Positions 7,424 through 16,236 are shown, numbered from the stretch's first letter. The stretch is 16,372 nt of DNA from an uncultured Phocaeicola sp. (GCA_948956705.1 CARCZS010000040.1:1-16372); one strand, 5' to 3'. The notes: generated from the sequence alone by a model not told the origin. Translations and numbers: made by a program.

Positions 7424-8179
7424 TTATTTTAATCTCAAGACACTTCGTCCGGCTGTAATGGCTGCACTGTTTGCAGGAGTTGACTTACGGGTACAATAAT
7501 CAAATTCCGCAGTTTTCTCTCCGTTAAATGATTTCCATTTTAATTTCAGCTTCACTGTTTTTCCTTCAGTGTCAGGCAAGGAATCCAAATTAAATGCCAC
7601 CAGTCCGTCGGCAGGTTCACCATATACATCACCAAAAGCATTATGACGGAATTCTACCTCATAAGGATTTTCAGCATCTTTACTCATCAACAAATTGACA
7701 ATATGAGCTTGACTGCGATTCCCCCACATGGTTCTGAAACGCAAAGTCAAATAACCGTCCTCGGCAATTGTTACCCAATCGTTAATCATATCTACAGGGT
7801 CAGTACCATATACTTCATCATTCTTATCTCCTAAATCACCGGCAATCGGTTTTGTCAAGATACTGTCTATCCAGTTGATATGTACAGCCTTGTCATACTC
7901 TCCGCTTGACTCATTCACCGGATCGAAATTTACAAGGGCCCTTACTTCCTTCTCACCATAGGGAGAATTTTTCATATTGACAGGTAACAGTGTCGTACTG
8001 TCATCCAACTGCATAAAAAATGAATTGTCGGCCACCGGTTTCACAGTAACCAGTGCATTGGGCAACGCATATCTATAATAATCATTATCATCATCATCCA
8101 AACAGGATTGAAAGATCATCACAGAAGCAAGTACCGCTACAGACGCAAGCAATTTATTAAAACCAAAAAACTTTTTCAT
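7424..8179 (-). CDS. NigD-like outer-membrane lipoprotein
   Basis: A 251-residue predicted lipoprotein resembling the NigD-like family, which is common in Bacteroidales and has no firm biochemical function. The N-terminus has the lysines MKK, a hydrophobic stretch at about 10-24, and the lipobox FQSC with C26 as the acylated cysteine. An acidic run LDDDDND follows directly, a type of signal linked in Bacteroidetes to display on the cell surface. The rest is hydrophilic and rich in short alternating strands, consistent with the two small beta domains of the family; no catalytic motif is visible. It ends with KSTPANSAAITAGRSVLRLK. It is transcribed away from the HTCS gene across a 296-bp gap, and terminates at the hairpin shared with crcB. 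I saw no convincing promoter box upstream. The family call rests on overall resemblance and the lipobox-acidic start. Confidence 0.75.
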   Translation of the reverse strand: MKKFFGFNKLLASVAVLASVMIFQSCLDDDDNDYYRYALPNALVTVKPVADNSFFMQLDDSTTLLPVNMKNSPYGEKEVRALVNFDPVNESSGEYDKAVHINWIDSILTKPIAGDLGDKNDEVYGTDPVDMINDWVTIAEDGYLTLRFRTMWGNRSQAHIVNLLMSKDAENPYEVEFRHNAFGDVYGEPADGLVAFNLDSLPDTEGKTVKLKLKWKSFNGEKTAEFDYCTRKSTPANSAAITAGRSVLRLK

Positions 8180-8475
8180 TGTGCTTTTCTTTACTTAGTT
8201 AATTATTCTAGTTTATAAGTCCTTTCTATTGAAAGAAATGCAGGCCATACCATAATGCTGCACGAAGTTTTGTTAAGAAAACATAATCATCTGACAGTTA
8301 TGTTACAAACCTTCTTCCATTTATATTTCTTATATTCACACAAGCGAGCCATAGGCGAACAAAGGGATAATTTTACCGAAATTTAGCTCATCTCAAATTA
8401 CTAATCCTATGATTTTTTTATCTTAATTTTGTTACTGTTTTTTGAAAAAAGAAAAGATTTAGAATAAAGAGTTTT
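8180..8475. other. Divergent intergenic region, NigD-like gene / HTCS
   Basis: This 296-bp gap separates two divergently transcribed genes. On the HTCS side there is a -7 motif (8424-8431) and AT-rich leader DNA. On the NigD-like side no TAnnTTTG is present; the nearest is TATGTTTT on the minus strand at about 8278-8285. A partial palindrome GTTTTGTTAAGAAAAC occurs at 8267-8282, imperfect at one symmetric pair. I see no RNA gene or small coding frame with support. Confidence 0.5.
8424..8431 (+). promoter_or_regulatory. Bacteroides -7 element for the HTCS gene
   Basis: TAATTTTG is an exact TAnnTTTG match 44 bp before the HTCS start codon. No TTTG lies at the -33 spacing. A short leader of about 38 nt would result. 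Confidence 0.45.
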
Positions 8476-11400
8476 ATGAAAGCTACTATCACAAGTCTCA
8501 TTTTTTTACTACTGTCATTAACCGTCTCATCGCAGACTTATAAATACATTGGCATAGAAGAAGGACTAAGCAATCAGAAAATATACAAAATTCAGAAAGA
8601 TGCTCGTGGATATATGTGGTTCCTTACCCATGTGGGGATAGACCAATATAACGGAAAAGAAATAAAACATTATAAATTAAGAGAAGGTAACAGGGAACTA
8701 GACCCGTTATTGAATATAAACTGGACTTTTTTAGATAAAACAGGTACACTACTGGTCACAGGAAAACAAGGCAGAATTTTTCGTTATGATTCAGGCCACG
8801 ACCGTTTTGTACAGATATACAGTATGTACAATTACTGGAATAAGGACTACCATGCTTTCGTGAGATATAGTTACATAGACCAGGAGGATAACGTATGGCT
8901 GTGCGGCAAATCGGCTATCCACCTTTTTAACATAGAATCCGGACAAAAGCAACGAATCTCTAACCGACTGGGAAATATCACCTGCATAGAACAGATAAAC
9001 AGTGAACATTTCTTTATAGGTACAGACAAAAGAATCTATCTGGCAAAACTGGAAAACGGGAATTTAAAAGAGCTCTCCTGCGGCAAACTGGGAATGATGG
9101 ATATGCACGTACATGAATTATATCTACACCGTACAGCCAACAAACTATTTATAGGCACTTTTGAAAAGGGAGTCTATATATATGACTTGAACAGCCAGAA
9201 AATTGTACGTCCCGAAGTAGAACTGACAGATGTGAATATTACACGGATCAGTCCTTTGAACACAAAGGAGTTATTAGTAGCCACTGAAGGAGCAGGAGTA
9301 CACAAGTTAAACATAGACACCTATGAAACAGATCCTTATATCATTGCAAACTATGGTAGTTACAACGAAATGGACGGAAACATTATCAATGATGTATATG
9401 TAGACAACGAGCAGCGTATCTGGCTGTCCAACTATCCTACGGGAATTACCGTCCGCAATAACCAATATACCAACTACAACTGGATAAAGCACTCTATTGG
9501 CAACCGGCAGTCACTAGTAAACAACCAAGTAAACTCCATTATAGAAGACAGTGACGGGGATCTGTGGTTTGGAACAAGCAACGGCATCAGCTTATACGAT
9601 TCAAAGCAAAAGCAATGGCGTTCTTTCCTAAGCTCTTTCAATCACGGACTAAAAAATCAGAACCGCATTTTTATTACTTTATGCGAAGTCTCTCCGGGTA
9701 TTATATGGGCGGGAGGATATGCATCGGGCATTTTCCAGATTACCAAGAAAAACGGAAACATAGAATACCTCACCCCTGCCCAATCCTTCCATCTGAATGT
9801 ACGTGCCGACAAATACATACGCGACATTAAAAAGGACAGATACGGGTGTATATGGTCCGGAGGATATTATAATCTGAAATGCTTTAATCTGAAGACACGC
9901 CAAGGACGTCTTTATCCCGGACTAGGTTCTGTTACTGCCATTGAAGAAAAGGACAGTACATCTATGTGGATAGGTACCTCCACCAATCTTTTTCTACTGG
10001 ACCGGAATTCGGGCAAATACCATGAAATACCTCTGCCCGGTGGAGCGACCTACATTTATACGTTACACCAAGAAGACAATGGTTTACTCTACATTGGCAC
10101 CAGTGGTTCCGGACTATTTACTTATGATCCGGTAAAAGAATCAATCAGCGCCCATTACCATACAGGAAACAGCCCGTTAGTATCAAACAGCATTTATGTT
10201 ATTCTACCCACAAAAGACGGGAATATCTTGATGAGTACCGAAAATGGTATCAGTATTTTCTCGCCTACCAACCGCCAGTTCCGCAACTGGACTCGCGGAC
10301 AAGGGTTGATGTCCACCTGTTTCAATGCCGGCTCCGGCGTACTACGTGCCAATGGGAACACCGTATTCGGAAGTACAGACGGTGCACTGGAATTCCCCCC
10401 AAACATAGAGATGCCCAAAACAGGAGATTCACATATGATATTCAGCGATTTCCGTATTTTCTACCAAACTGTATATCCCAATGATCCAAACTCTCCTCTG
10501 ACTAAAGATATCGACCAAATAGAGAAATTGAATCTGAAATATATGCAAAATACATTTTCCATCCGAGTATCCTCTATCAATTACGATTATCCGTCGGACA
10601 TACTATATACCTGGCAGTTGGAAGGATTCTACGATGGCTGGACTACTCCCAGTGACGAAGGAACTATCCGATTTACTAATGTTGCTCCCGGCACCTATAC
10701 ACTGCGTGTACGTTCCGTTTCCAAAGAGGATAATAAACACGTGTTGCAGGAGCGGATATTGAAAATAACTGTAGCACATCCCGTGTGGCTCAGTTTTTGG
10801 GCTATTTGTATTTATGTCCTGACTATCATTTTAGCAACATACGTCATTTTCCGCCTTCATTCCATGCGCAGAGAAAAAAAGGCCTCGGATGAAAGAACTC
10901 GGTTCTTTATCAATACAGCGCATGATATCCGTACTCCGCTGACACTGATAAAGGCACCTTTGGAAGAAATTCAACAAAAAGAAAATTTAAGTGAAGAAAG
11001 TCAGGCCAATATGCTTACAGCCATGAAGAACGTGGACACTTTGATACGCCTCACCACCAATCTGATAAACTTCAGCAAAGCCAATGTGTACTCCTCCTCC
11101 CTTCGTATATCGGAACACGAACTTAATACCTATATGGAAGGAATATACCATGCCTTTTATAGTTATGCAGAAGCCAAACAGATCAAACTCGACTACAAAA
11201 GCAACTTTGAATATCAAAATGTATGGTTCGACAAAGAAAAGATGGACTCGATCACAAAAAATCTGATTTCAAATGCCATCAAATATACTCCCGCCCACGG
11301 TGAGGTACACATTATCACCCGCCATGACAAGGACAACTGGAGTCTGGAGATTACGGACACGGGCATCGGGATTCCTGCCAAAGAACAGAAAAAGTTATTT

Positions 11401-12465
11401 AAGTTACACTTCAGGGGCAGCAATGCCATCAATGCAAAAATTACAGGCAGTGGAATCGGACTGATGTTAGTGTGGAAACTGGTACGTATTCATAAAGGAA
11501 AGATCAGCATAGAAAGCGTAGAGAATAAAGGCACCCGCGTAAAGGTTATCTTCCCCCAAAAACAATTCCGAAGTCAACAGGTTCCGACAGAAACGGTACA
11601 ACAAGAAAACGTGGTACCAGTATCCCCTAGTGCAGTCTCTCCCCACACTTATAAAGATCAGTATCGGCAGCATGTTCAAAATGCACAGCGCATCCTGGTT
11701 GTGGAAGACCATGACGATCTACGCGAATATCTGTCTCATACTTTATCCGAAGCTTATCAAGTGGAAACATGTACCAATGGAAAAGAAGCCTTAAAAATCA
11801 TCCCCGAATTTAAGCCTGATTTAGTATTATCGGACATTATGATGCCCGAAATGCGGGGGGACGAATTGTGTTCTGCTATCAAGAATAATATACTGACGTC
11901 TCATATCCCTGTAATTCTGCTAACAGCATTAAATGACGAAAAGAATATCGTTGAAGGGTTGGAAACAGGTGCGGACAAATACCTGATAAAACCTTTTAAC
12001 ATAGGAATACTAAAAGCATCCATAGCCAATATACTGACTAACCGTGCACTACTTCGTAGCAAATATGCAGAAATGGAACTACACAATGACAGCATTTCCA
12101 TAAATTATAGCAACACATTGGATCAACAGTTCCTGGAAGCAGTAAAAGAAACAATAACTGAAAATCTAGACAATTCAGGTTTCAACGTGGAGTCACTCTG
12201 TGCTTCACAAAATATGAGCCGTTCCAGTTTCTACAATAAACTAAAAGCATTGACAGACCAAGCTCCGGCAGACTATATCCGCCTGATCCGGCTGAAACGG
12301 GCAGCGCAATTACTATCCGAAGGACAGTATAATATATCCGAAATATCAGATATGACCGGGTTTAATGATGTAAAATATTTCCGCGAGGTATTCAAAAAAT
12401 ACTATAAAATAAGTCCTAGCGGATATAGCAAGGGAGAAATGAAGGAAGAACCGACTAAAACATAA
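8476..12465 (+). CDS. Hybrid two-component system sensor/regulator (HTCS)
   Basis: A 1329-residue one-protein signalling system of the Bacteroides HTCS type, normally sensing glycan fragments in the periplasm and switching transcription. In order: signal peptide 1-20 (cut near SSQ); a periplasmic double propeller of Reg_prop repeats (about 22-690, recurrent units such as GDLWFGTSNGISLYD); a Y_Y_Y domain (about 700-765); a single membrane helix (771-792); a HisKA dimerisation helix with phospho-acceptor H816 in TAHDIRTPLTLI; HATPase with N933, DTGIGIP (961-967) and GSGIGL (991-996); a Gln/Val/Pro linker; a receiver from about 1072 with D1120 and K1172 and the acidic pair E1077/D1078; and an AraC-type DNA-binding domain (about 1216-1322). 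All phosphorelay residues are intact, so it should be active. Unusually, no SusC/SusD or glycoside hydrolase genes adjoin it. Its most plausible nearby targets are the downstream PAP2 and esterase-like genes or the divergent lipoprotein gene. Confidence 0.96.
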   Translation: MKATITSLIFLLLSLTVSSQTYKYIGIEEGLSNQKIYKIQKDARGYMWFLTHVGIDQYNGKEIKHYKLREGNRELDPLLNINWTFLDKTGTLLVTGKQGRIFRYDSGHDRFVQIYSMYNYWNKDYHAFVRYSYIDQEDNVWLCGKSAIHLFNIESGQKQRISNRLGNITCIEQINSEHFFIGTDKRIYLAKLENGNLKELSCGKLGMMDMHVHELYLHRTANKLFIGTFEKGVYIYDLNSQKIVRPEVELTDVNITRISPLNTKELLVATEGAGVHKLNIDTYETDPYIIANYGSYNEMDGNIINDVYVDNEQRIWLSNYPTGITVRNNQYTNYNWIKHSIGNRQSLVNNQVNSIIEDSDGDLWFGTSNGISLYDSKQKQWRSFLSSFNHGLKNQNRIFITLCEVSPGIIWAGGYASGIFQITKKNGNIEYLTPAQSFHLNVRADKYIRDIKKDRYGCIWSGGYYNLKCFNLKTRQGRLYPGLGSVTAIEEKDSTSMWIGTSTNLFLLDRNSGKYHEIPLPGGATYIYTLHQEDNGLLYIGTSGSGLFTYDPVKESISAHYHTGNSPLVSNSIYVILPTKDGNILMSTENGISIFSPTNRQFRNWTRGQGLMSTCFNAGSGVLRANGNTVFGSTDGALEFPPNIEMPKTGDSHMIFSDFRIFYQTVYPNDPNSPLTKDIDQIEKLNLKYMQNTFSIRVSSINYDYPSDILYTWQLEGFYDGWTTPSDEGTIRFTNVAPGTYTLRVRSVSKEDNKHVLQERILKITVAHPVWLSFWAICIYVLTIILATYVIFRLHSMRREKKASDERTRFFINTAHDIRTPLTLIKAPLEEIQQKENLSEESQANMLTAMKNVDTLIRLTTNLINFSKANVYSSSLRISEHELNTYMEGIYHAFYSYAEAKQIKLDYKSNFEYQNVWFDKEKMDSITKNLISNAIKYTPAHGEVHIITRHDKDNWSLEITDTGIGIPAKEQKKLFKLHFRGSNAINAKITGSGIGLMLVWKLVRIHKGKISIESVENKGTRVKVIFPQKQFRSQQVPTETVQQENVVPVSPSAVSPHTYKDQYRQHVQNAQRILVVEDHDDLREYLSHTLSEAYQVETCTNGKEALKIIPEFKPDLVLSDIMMPEMRGDELCSAIKNNILTSHIPVILLTALNDEKNIVEGLETGADKYLIKPFNIGILKASIANILTNRALLRSKYAEMELHNDSISINYSNTLDQQFLEAVKETITENLDNSGFNVESLCASQNMSRSSFYNKLKALTDQAPADYIRLIRLKRAAQLLSEGQYNISEISDMTGFNDVKYFREVFKKYYKISPSGYSKGEMKEEPTKT

Positions 12466-12529
12466 GATTCCTAAAGAAACTTATTTTGAACAAAATTTAT
12501 CATTAACGCATTAACAGATAAAAGAGAAA

Positions 12530-12568
12530 ATGAGTACTTTCGGGGCATTCATCCGTAGAATAAACTGA
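12530..12568 (+). other. Possible 12-codon leader frame before the PAP2 gene
   Basis: An ATG in the 106-bp gap after the HTCS opens MSTFGAFIRRIN and stops three bases before the PAP2 start codon. The spacing would allow translational coupling. Nothing else supports translation: there is no attenuator hairpin and no amino-acid bias, so it may be chance. Confidence 0.12.
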
Positions 12569-12571
12569 CTT

Positions 12572-13189
12572 ATGATAGGAAAAATTAAAATGATGGCAAT
12601 CATCACGTTTTACGTAGCTGTATTACTTGTTATTGCAGTGTATTTGCAAGACGGAAGCGGAACATTCTCCCATTTTTTCGAAAATGCAAATCTATACATA
12701 CGTAATTTGCGTAATGTACATGCTCCGGCTTTCCATCAAACTTATGACAATTATCTGCAACTTTTTCCACTCATACTTCTATTCGGACTGAAATTGGGAG
12801 GAATAAGAGGTAATTTCGGATGGAAACGACTGTTCACTTTCATAGTCTTGTCAGTCGTACTGACGCAGCTGGTAGTAAATGGATTAAAACTCACCACCGG
12901 GGTGCTTCGCCCGGATGCCACAAATTATTTCTCTTTTCCTTCCGGACATACGGCAGCAGCGTTTATGGCAGCTACCCTATTGTATAAGGAATATGGATTC
13001 AAAGGATATTGGGTAGGATTAGTAGCATACGCAGCAGCTATAGTTACAGGGTTTACCCGCATTCTGAATAACCGTCACTGGCTGTTTGATGTCATCATTG
13101 GTGCGGCCTTGGGAATATTGCTTACAAATTTGGCTTTCCGCCTGGTACAACTCATATTCAAAGACCGGGGACTTATACAACATAAATAA
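12572..13189 (+). CDS. PAP2-family membrane phosphatase
   Basis: A 205-residue multi-pass membrane protein of the type 2 phosphatidic acid phosphatase superfamily, which removes phosphate from lipid or isoprenoid phosphates on the periplasmic face. The three-part active site is complete: KLTTGVLRP with K106 and R113 (KxxxxxxRP), PSGH at 123-126, and TRILNNRHWLFD with R163, H169 and D173 (the usual SRxxxxxHxxxD with Thr for Ser). About five or six hydrophobic segments surround these motifs. Possible substrates include undecaprenyl pyrophosphate, phosphatidylglycerol phosphate and lipid A phosphate (LpxE/LpxF-like); sequence alone does not decide. An in-frame Met at residues 7-8 is an alternative start. 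It lies 106 bp after the HTCS and 37 bp before the esterase-like gene, all in one direction, so it is likely in an operon with the latter. Confidence 0.92.
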   Translation: MIGKIKMMAIITFYVAVLLVIAVYLQDGSGTFSHFFENANLYIRNLRNVHAPAFHQTYDNYLQLFPLILLFGLKLGGIRGNFGWKRLFTFIVLSVVLTQLVVNGLKLTTGVLRPDATNYFSFPSGHTAAAFMAATLLYKEYGFKGYWVGLVAYAAAIVTGFTRILNNRHWLFDVIIGAALGILLTNLAFRLVQLIFKDRGLIQHK

Positions 13190-13226
13190 ATACTATAAAC
13201 TTAATAACACAACAAACTTGGCACTT

Positions 13227-15143
13227 ATGAAAAAACAAATGATCTTATTGGGAATGTTAATGGCATTTTGTATGGCAGAGGCCAAAGTAACACTGCCTGC
13301 ATTATTCACAGACAATATGGTATTACAACAAAAATCGAATGTCATTTTTCATGGCCATTCATCTACAAAAAAAGAAGTGATAATAAAAACGGGATGGAAT
13401 AAGCATCCCTATACGACATCACCTGACAAAGAAGGAAATTGGAAAATAGAAGTTCCTACCCCATCTGCCGGAGGTCCTTATGAAATTATCATTTCGGACG
13501 GGGAGGAGCACATACTGCAAAATATTCTGATTGGCGAAATATGGTTGTATACAGGAGAATGTGAAACAGAAACTCCCATAGATATACCCTCCCAACCTTA
13601 TATCCGTCTGTTTCAGACAAAAAAAGAAATCTCTTTAGTTCCCAAGAAAGATTTGCATGCTACACAAGAAGGTTGGAAAGAATGTACATCTGAAACCATA
13701 ACCGGACTCCCTGCAATCGGATATTTTTTTGCCAGTCAGTTACAAAAAAACCTGAAAGTACCCATAGGTATAATAAGTTGTACCTGGAAAGATACTCCTG
13801 CAGAAGCATGGGCCAGTTATGATGCGTTAGAAAACCTGCCAAGTTACAACAAAGAAACTGAAATGCTTGAATCCTTGGGGTTCAATCCTGAAAAAATAGA
13901 AGCAGAATATGCCCGTCAAAGAGAAGAGTGGTATCAAGCTCTTTACGAACACGATATGGGATGGTGCGATGACCACCAAGTATGGGCGGAACCTGATTAT
14001 TCGGATGAGAACTGGAAAACAATGGAACTTCCGGGATACTGGGAAGATAAGGGAATGAAAGACTTCGATGGAGTAGTGTGGTTCAGAAAAACGATAGATA
14101 TTCCACGTAACTGGGCTAGAAAAAATGTCACAATAAATTTAGGGAACATTGCCGATGAAAGCATCGTATATTATAACGGGACTGAAATAGGACGAAACAC
14201 GAAAGCCGATGCGTCCCGCTATTACACAATTCCCTATAAGCTGGTAAAACGCGGAAAAGCTGTACTGACCATACGTGTGACCAATTACAAAAGCAAAGGA
14301 GGAATATATGGCCGTCCAGAAGACATGAAGCTGAGTGTAAAAGGCAAAGATCCTATCTCATTGGCAGGAGAATGGAAATACCTATCCGGTCTCTCATTAA
14401 GTGGAATCCCCCCTGTACCCATTTCACCAGAAAGTAACCCTAAGTATCCCACAGGATTATTCAATGCAATGATACATCCGCTTACCTCTTTCCCTCTTCA
14501 AGGTGTTATATGGTATCAAGGAAAGAGTAATTTGGAAAGCAGCGATGAATATGCAGACTTATTCATGTCATTGATAGCCGACTGGCGCGATAAATGGCAA
14601 AAACTACAAATGCCTTTCTACTTTGTGCAACTGCCCAATCATGAGAAAAAAGAAGAAGCACAAGATGATTCAGACTGGGCGGCCATGCGTGAAGCACAAG
14701 CACAGGCTTTACACTTGAATCATACAGGCATGGTGGTAACCACCGATATTGGGAAAGAAAAAAGCGATACCTTCCAAAGTACTCTGGAAACAGGTCTTCG
14801 CCTATCACAGTTAGCTTTAAAGCAAACTTACGGAAAAAGAAAAATGCCTCAATATCCGGTTTATAAAGGCTACAGCATCGAAGGAAATACCCTTCGCATC
14901 CATTTTGAAAACTTAGGAAAAGGATTCTTGCATCCCGACCCAGTACGCGGATTTATAATCGCAGGTACAGATCGGATTTTTTATCCGGCAACAGTAACTG
15001 TAAAAAAGAAAGAAATAATTGTACAATCACCCGATGTACCTCATCCTGTAGCCGTAAGATACAATTGGGCCAACCATACTGATGGTACCTTATTCGGAGC
15101 ATCAGGCCTGCCTGTAGCTCCATTCCGAACAGATAATTGGTAA
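13227..15143 (+). CDS. Secreted sialate O-acetylesterase-family protein, catalytic residues degenerate
   Basis: A 638-residue exported protein with the architecture of Bacteroidales sialate O-acetylesterases, enzymes that strip acetyl groups from O-acetylated sialic acids of host glycans. The start at 13227 gives a signal peptide (MKKQMILLG..., cut after AEA at about residue 19); the frame is open upstream but runs into the PAP2 gene. An N-terminal beta domain (20-100) leads to the split SGNH hydrolase fold, interrupted by a jelly-roll insert at about 235-370 (FDGVVWFRK), and it ends in the family tail PFRTDNW. The catalytic blocks differ: GQSNM is GECET (C112 for the nucleophilic Ser), SWGGTP is TWKDTP (186-191), WYQGESN is WYQGKSN (429-435), and the DIH holding the base is DTF (514-516). 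The fold looks complete with no frameshift, so a non-catalytic binding role is likely. It lies 37 bp after the PAP2 gene. Confidence 0.85.
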   Translation: MKKQMILLGMLMAFCMAEAKVTLPALFTDNMVLQQKSNVIFHGHSSTKKEVIIKTGWNKHPYTTSPDKEGNWKIEVPTPSAGGPYEIIISDGEEHILQNILIGEIWLYTGECETETPIDIPSQPYIRLFQTKKEISLVPKKDLHATQEGWKECTSETITGLPAIGYFFASQLQKNLKVPIGIISCTWKDTPAEAWASYDALENLPSYNKETEMLESLGFNPEKIEAEYARQREEWYQALYEHDMGWCDDHQVWAEPDYSDENWKTMELPGYWEDKGMKDFDGVVWFRKTIDIPRNWARKNVTINLGNIADESIVYYNGTEIGRNTKADASRYYTIPYKLVKRGKAVLTIRVTNYKSKGGIYGRPEDMKLSVKGKDPISLAGEWKYLSGLSLSGIPPVPISPESNPKYPTGLFNAMIHPLTSFPLQGVIWYQGKSNLESSDEYADLFMSLIADWRDKWQKLQMPFYFVQLPNHEKKEEAQDDSDWAAMREAQAQALHLNHTGMVVTTDIGKEKSDTFQSTLETGLRLSQLALKQTYGKRKMPQYPVYKGYSIEGNTLRIHFENLGKGFLHPDPVRGFIIAGTDRIFYPATVTVKKKEIIVQSPDVPHPVAVRYNWANHTDGTLFGASGLPVAPFRTDNW

Positions 15144-15183
15144 TTATTGCAAGCTATATGAATAGCCACTTAGATAATTCCTG

Positions 15184-15191
15184 TATATTTG
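15184..15191 (+). promoter_or_regulatory. Bacteroides -7 element for the pantothenate kinase gene
   Basis: TATATTTG matches TAnnTTTG exactly, 29 bp before the start codon and within the 77-bp gap after the esterase-like gene. No clear -33 box is present. It suggests the kinase gene has its own start rather than depending on the upstream unit. Confidence 0.5.
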
Positions 15192-15220
15192 CACTATTTT
15201 AAAATAAACAAAGAAAAACA

Positions 15221-16045
15221 ATGGGAATGGTAATAGGTATAGACGTAGGCGGAAGCACCACCAAGATAATAGGTGTGGATAAAGAAGGCATAAAACATCC
15301 TATGATTGTAAAAGCCGAAGATCCTATCACTTCGTTATTCGGTGCTTTCGGCAAATACATATATGATAATGGAATCAGCTTAAACGACATTGATAAAGTC
15401 ATGTTGACAGGAGTGGGAAGTGCTTACGTAAACCAACCCTTATATGGACTCTCTACTGATCATACGGATGAGTTTCTAGCAAACGGTCTTGGAGCTCACT
15501 ATGACTCCCAATTGCAAGACCTTATTGTAGTAAGCATGGGTACCGGCACCTCTTTTGTAAAAGTGGAAGGAGGTAAAAACATATCTCACATAGGTGGTAT
15601 AGGTATTGGCGGAGGAACCATTCAAGGACTATCTCGCCTGTTGTTAAAAACACAGAATATTCATCAAGTGGTAAAGATGGCAGAAAAAGGTGTAATAGAA
15701 AATATTGATCTGCAAATCAAGGATATTTGCAATACCCCTCTACCTGGACTGCCTCTGGATGCCACCGCTTCCACATTTGGCAAAGCAAGTTCAAACGCCT
15801 CTATGGAAGATGTAGCAGCGGGAATCATTCATATGGTATTACAATCAATAGGACAATCTGTCATATTAGCAGCACTGAATAGCCACATTAAAGATTTTGT
15901 CCTAATAGGTAATTTGACCAAAATGCCACAATGCAAAGAAATATTCCCAGTTATGGAAGAAATGTACCAATGCCATTTTTGGATACCTGAATATGCAGAG
16001 TATCGCACGGCATTGGGAGCAGCACTAGCTTATACACATAAATAA
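15221..16045 (+). CDS. coaW: Type II pantothenate kinase
   Basis: A 274-residue cytoplasmic kinase of the ASKHA fold that phosphorylates pantothenate, the first step of coenzyme A synthesis. The phosphate-1 loop IGIDVGGSTTK (5-15), a mid-protein VVSMGTGTS (103-111) with GIGIGGGTIQGLSRL (126-140), a DEFLANGLGA block (83-92) with E84 a candidate catalytic base, and VLIGNLT near the C-terminus all match the eukaryotic/staphylococcal type II family rather than E. coli type I CoaA or type III CoaX. The length is that of bacterial type II enzymes, which are typically insensitive to CoA feedback. A start at the third residue (second Met) is equally possible. It is the last gene of the rightward run, but its -7 element implies separate transcription. 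Related ASKHA sugar kinases are a weaker alternative. Confidence 0.9.
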   Translation: MGMVIGIDVGGSTTKIIGVDKEGIKHPMIVKAEDPITSLFGAFGKYIYDNGISLNDIDKVMLTGVGSAYVNQPLYGLSTDHTDEFLANGLGAHYDSQLQDLIVVSMGTGTSFVKVEGGKNISHIGGIGIGGGTIQGLSRLLLKTQNIHQVVKMAEKGVIENIDLQIKDICNTPLPGLPLDATASTFGKASSNASMEDVAAGIIHMVLQSIGQSVILAALNSHIKDFVLIGNLTKMPQCKEIFPVMEEMYQCHFWIPEYAEYRTALGAALAYTHK

Positions 16046-16206
16046 GAAAGAGAACTGTACTGTTCCTAACTCCTTTGTATTATTATGCTTAGCATAGCAG
16101 CAAGATTTTTCAGCTCAATGAAAAAGAAAAAGTGCATCTCCCGCTGATCTTCTAAAGTGGGAGATACAATAAATATCATAAAATTAGCCAACTAATTTAT
16201 ACTTAA
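16046..16206. other. AT-rich intergenic stretch with small hairpins
   Basis: After the kinase stop codon there is no coding frame with support. Short symmetric elements are present: ATGCTTAGCAT at about 16085-16095 and a TTTTTCA/TGAAAAA stem at 16106-16125. No good plus-strand terminator with a T-tract is seen for the kinase gene. The one clear hairpin is listed separately and reads best on the minus strand. Confidence 0.5.
16136..16165 (-). terminator. Hairpin terminator for minus-strand transcription from the right edge
   Basis: ATCTCCCGCT (16136-16145) pairs with AGTGGGAGAT (16156-16165) in a 10-bp stem with one G-U pair and a 10-nt loop. On the minus strand it is followed by GCACTTTTTCTTTTTC, a good T-tract. 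The plus-strand side is ACAATAAAT, so leftward transcripts entering from 16372 are the likely target. Confidence 0.6.
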
Positions 16207-16236
16207 AGTAGGGATATTCAATAAATATTCCTAAAA
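16207..16236 (-). repeat. 30-bp diverged repeat copy, right end
   Basis: The minus strand of this stretch matches 29-58 at 25 of 30 positions with only transitions. It forms the AT-rich border directly beside the GC-rich segment and overlaps the end and stop codon of the short minus-strand frame. Confidence 0.35.

Noticed and set aside
8267..8282. Partial palindrome GTTTTGTTAAGAAAAC as an HTCS operator
   Set aside because: The symmetry is broken at one pair, there is a single copy and nothing links it to AraC-type binding, which usually uses direct repeats.
13086..13226. In-frame upstream extension of the acetylesterase-like gene, starting MMSSLVRPW
   Set aside because: It overlaps the end of the PAP2 gene, has no secretion signal and would bury the clear signal peptide that starts at 13227.
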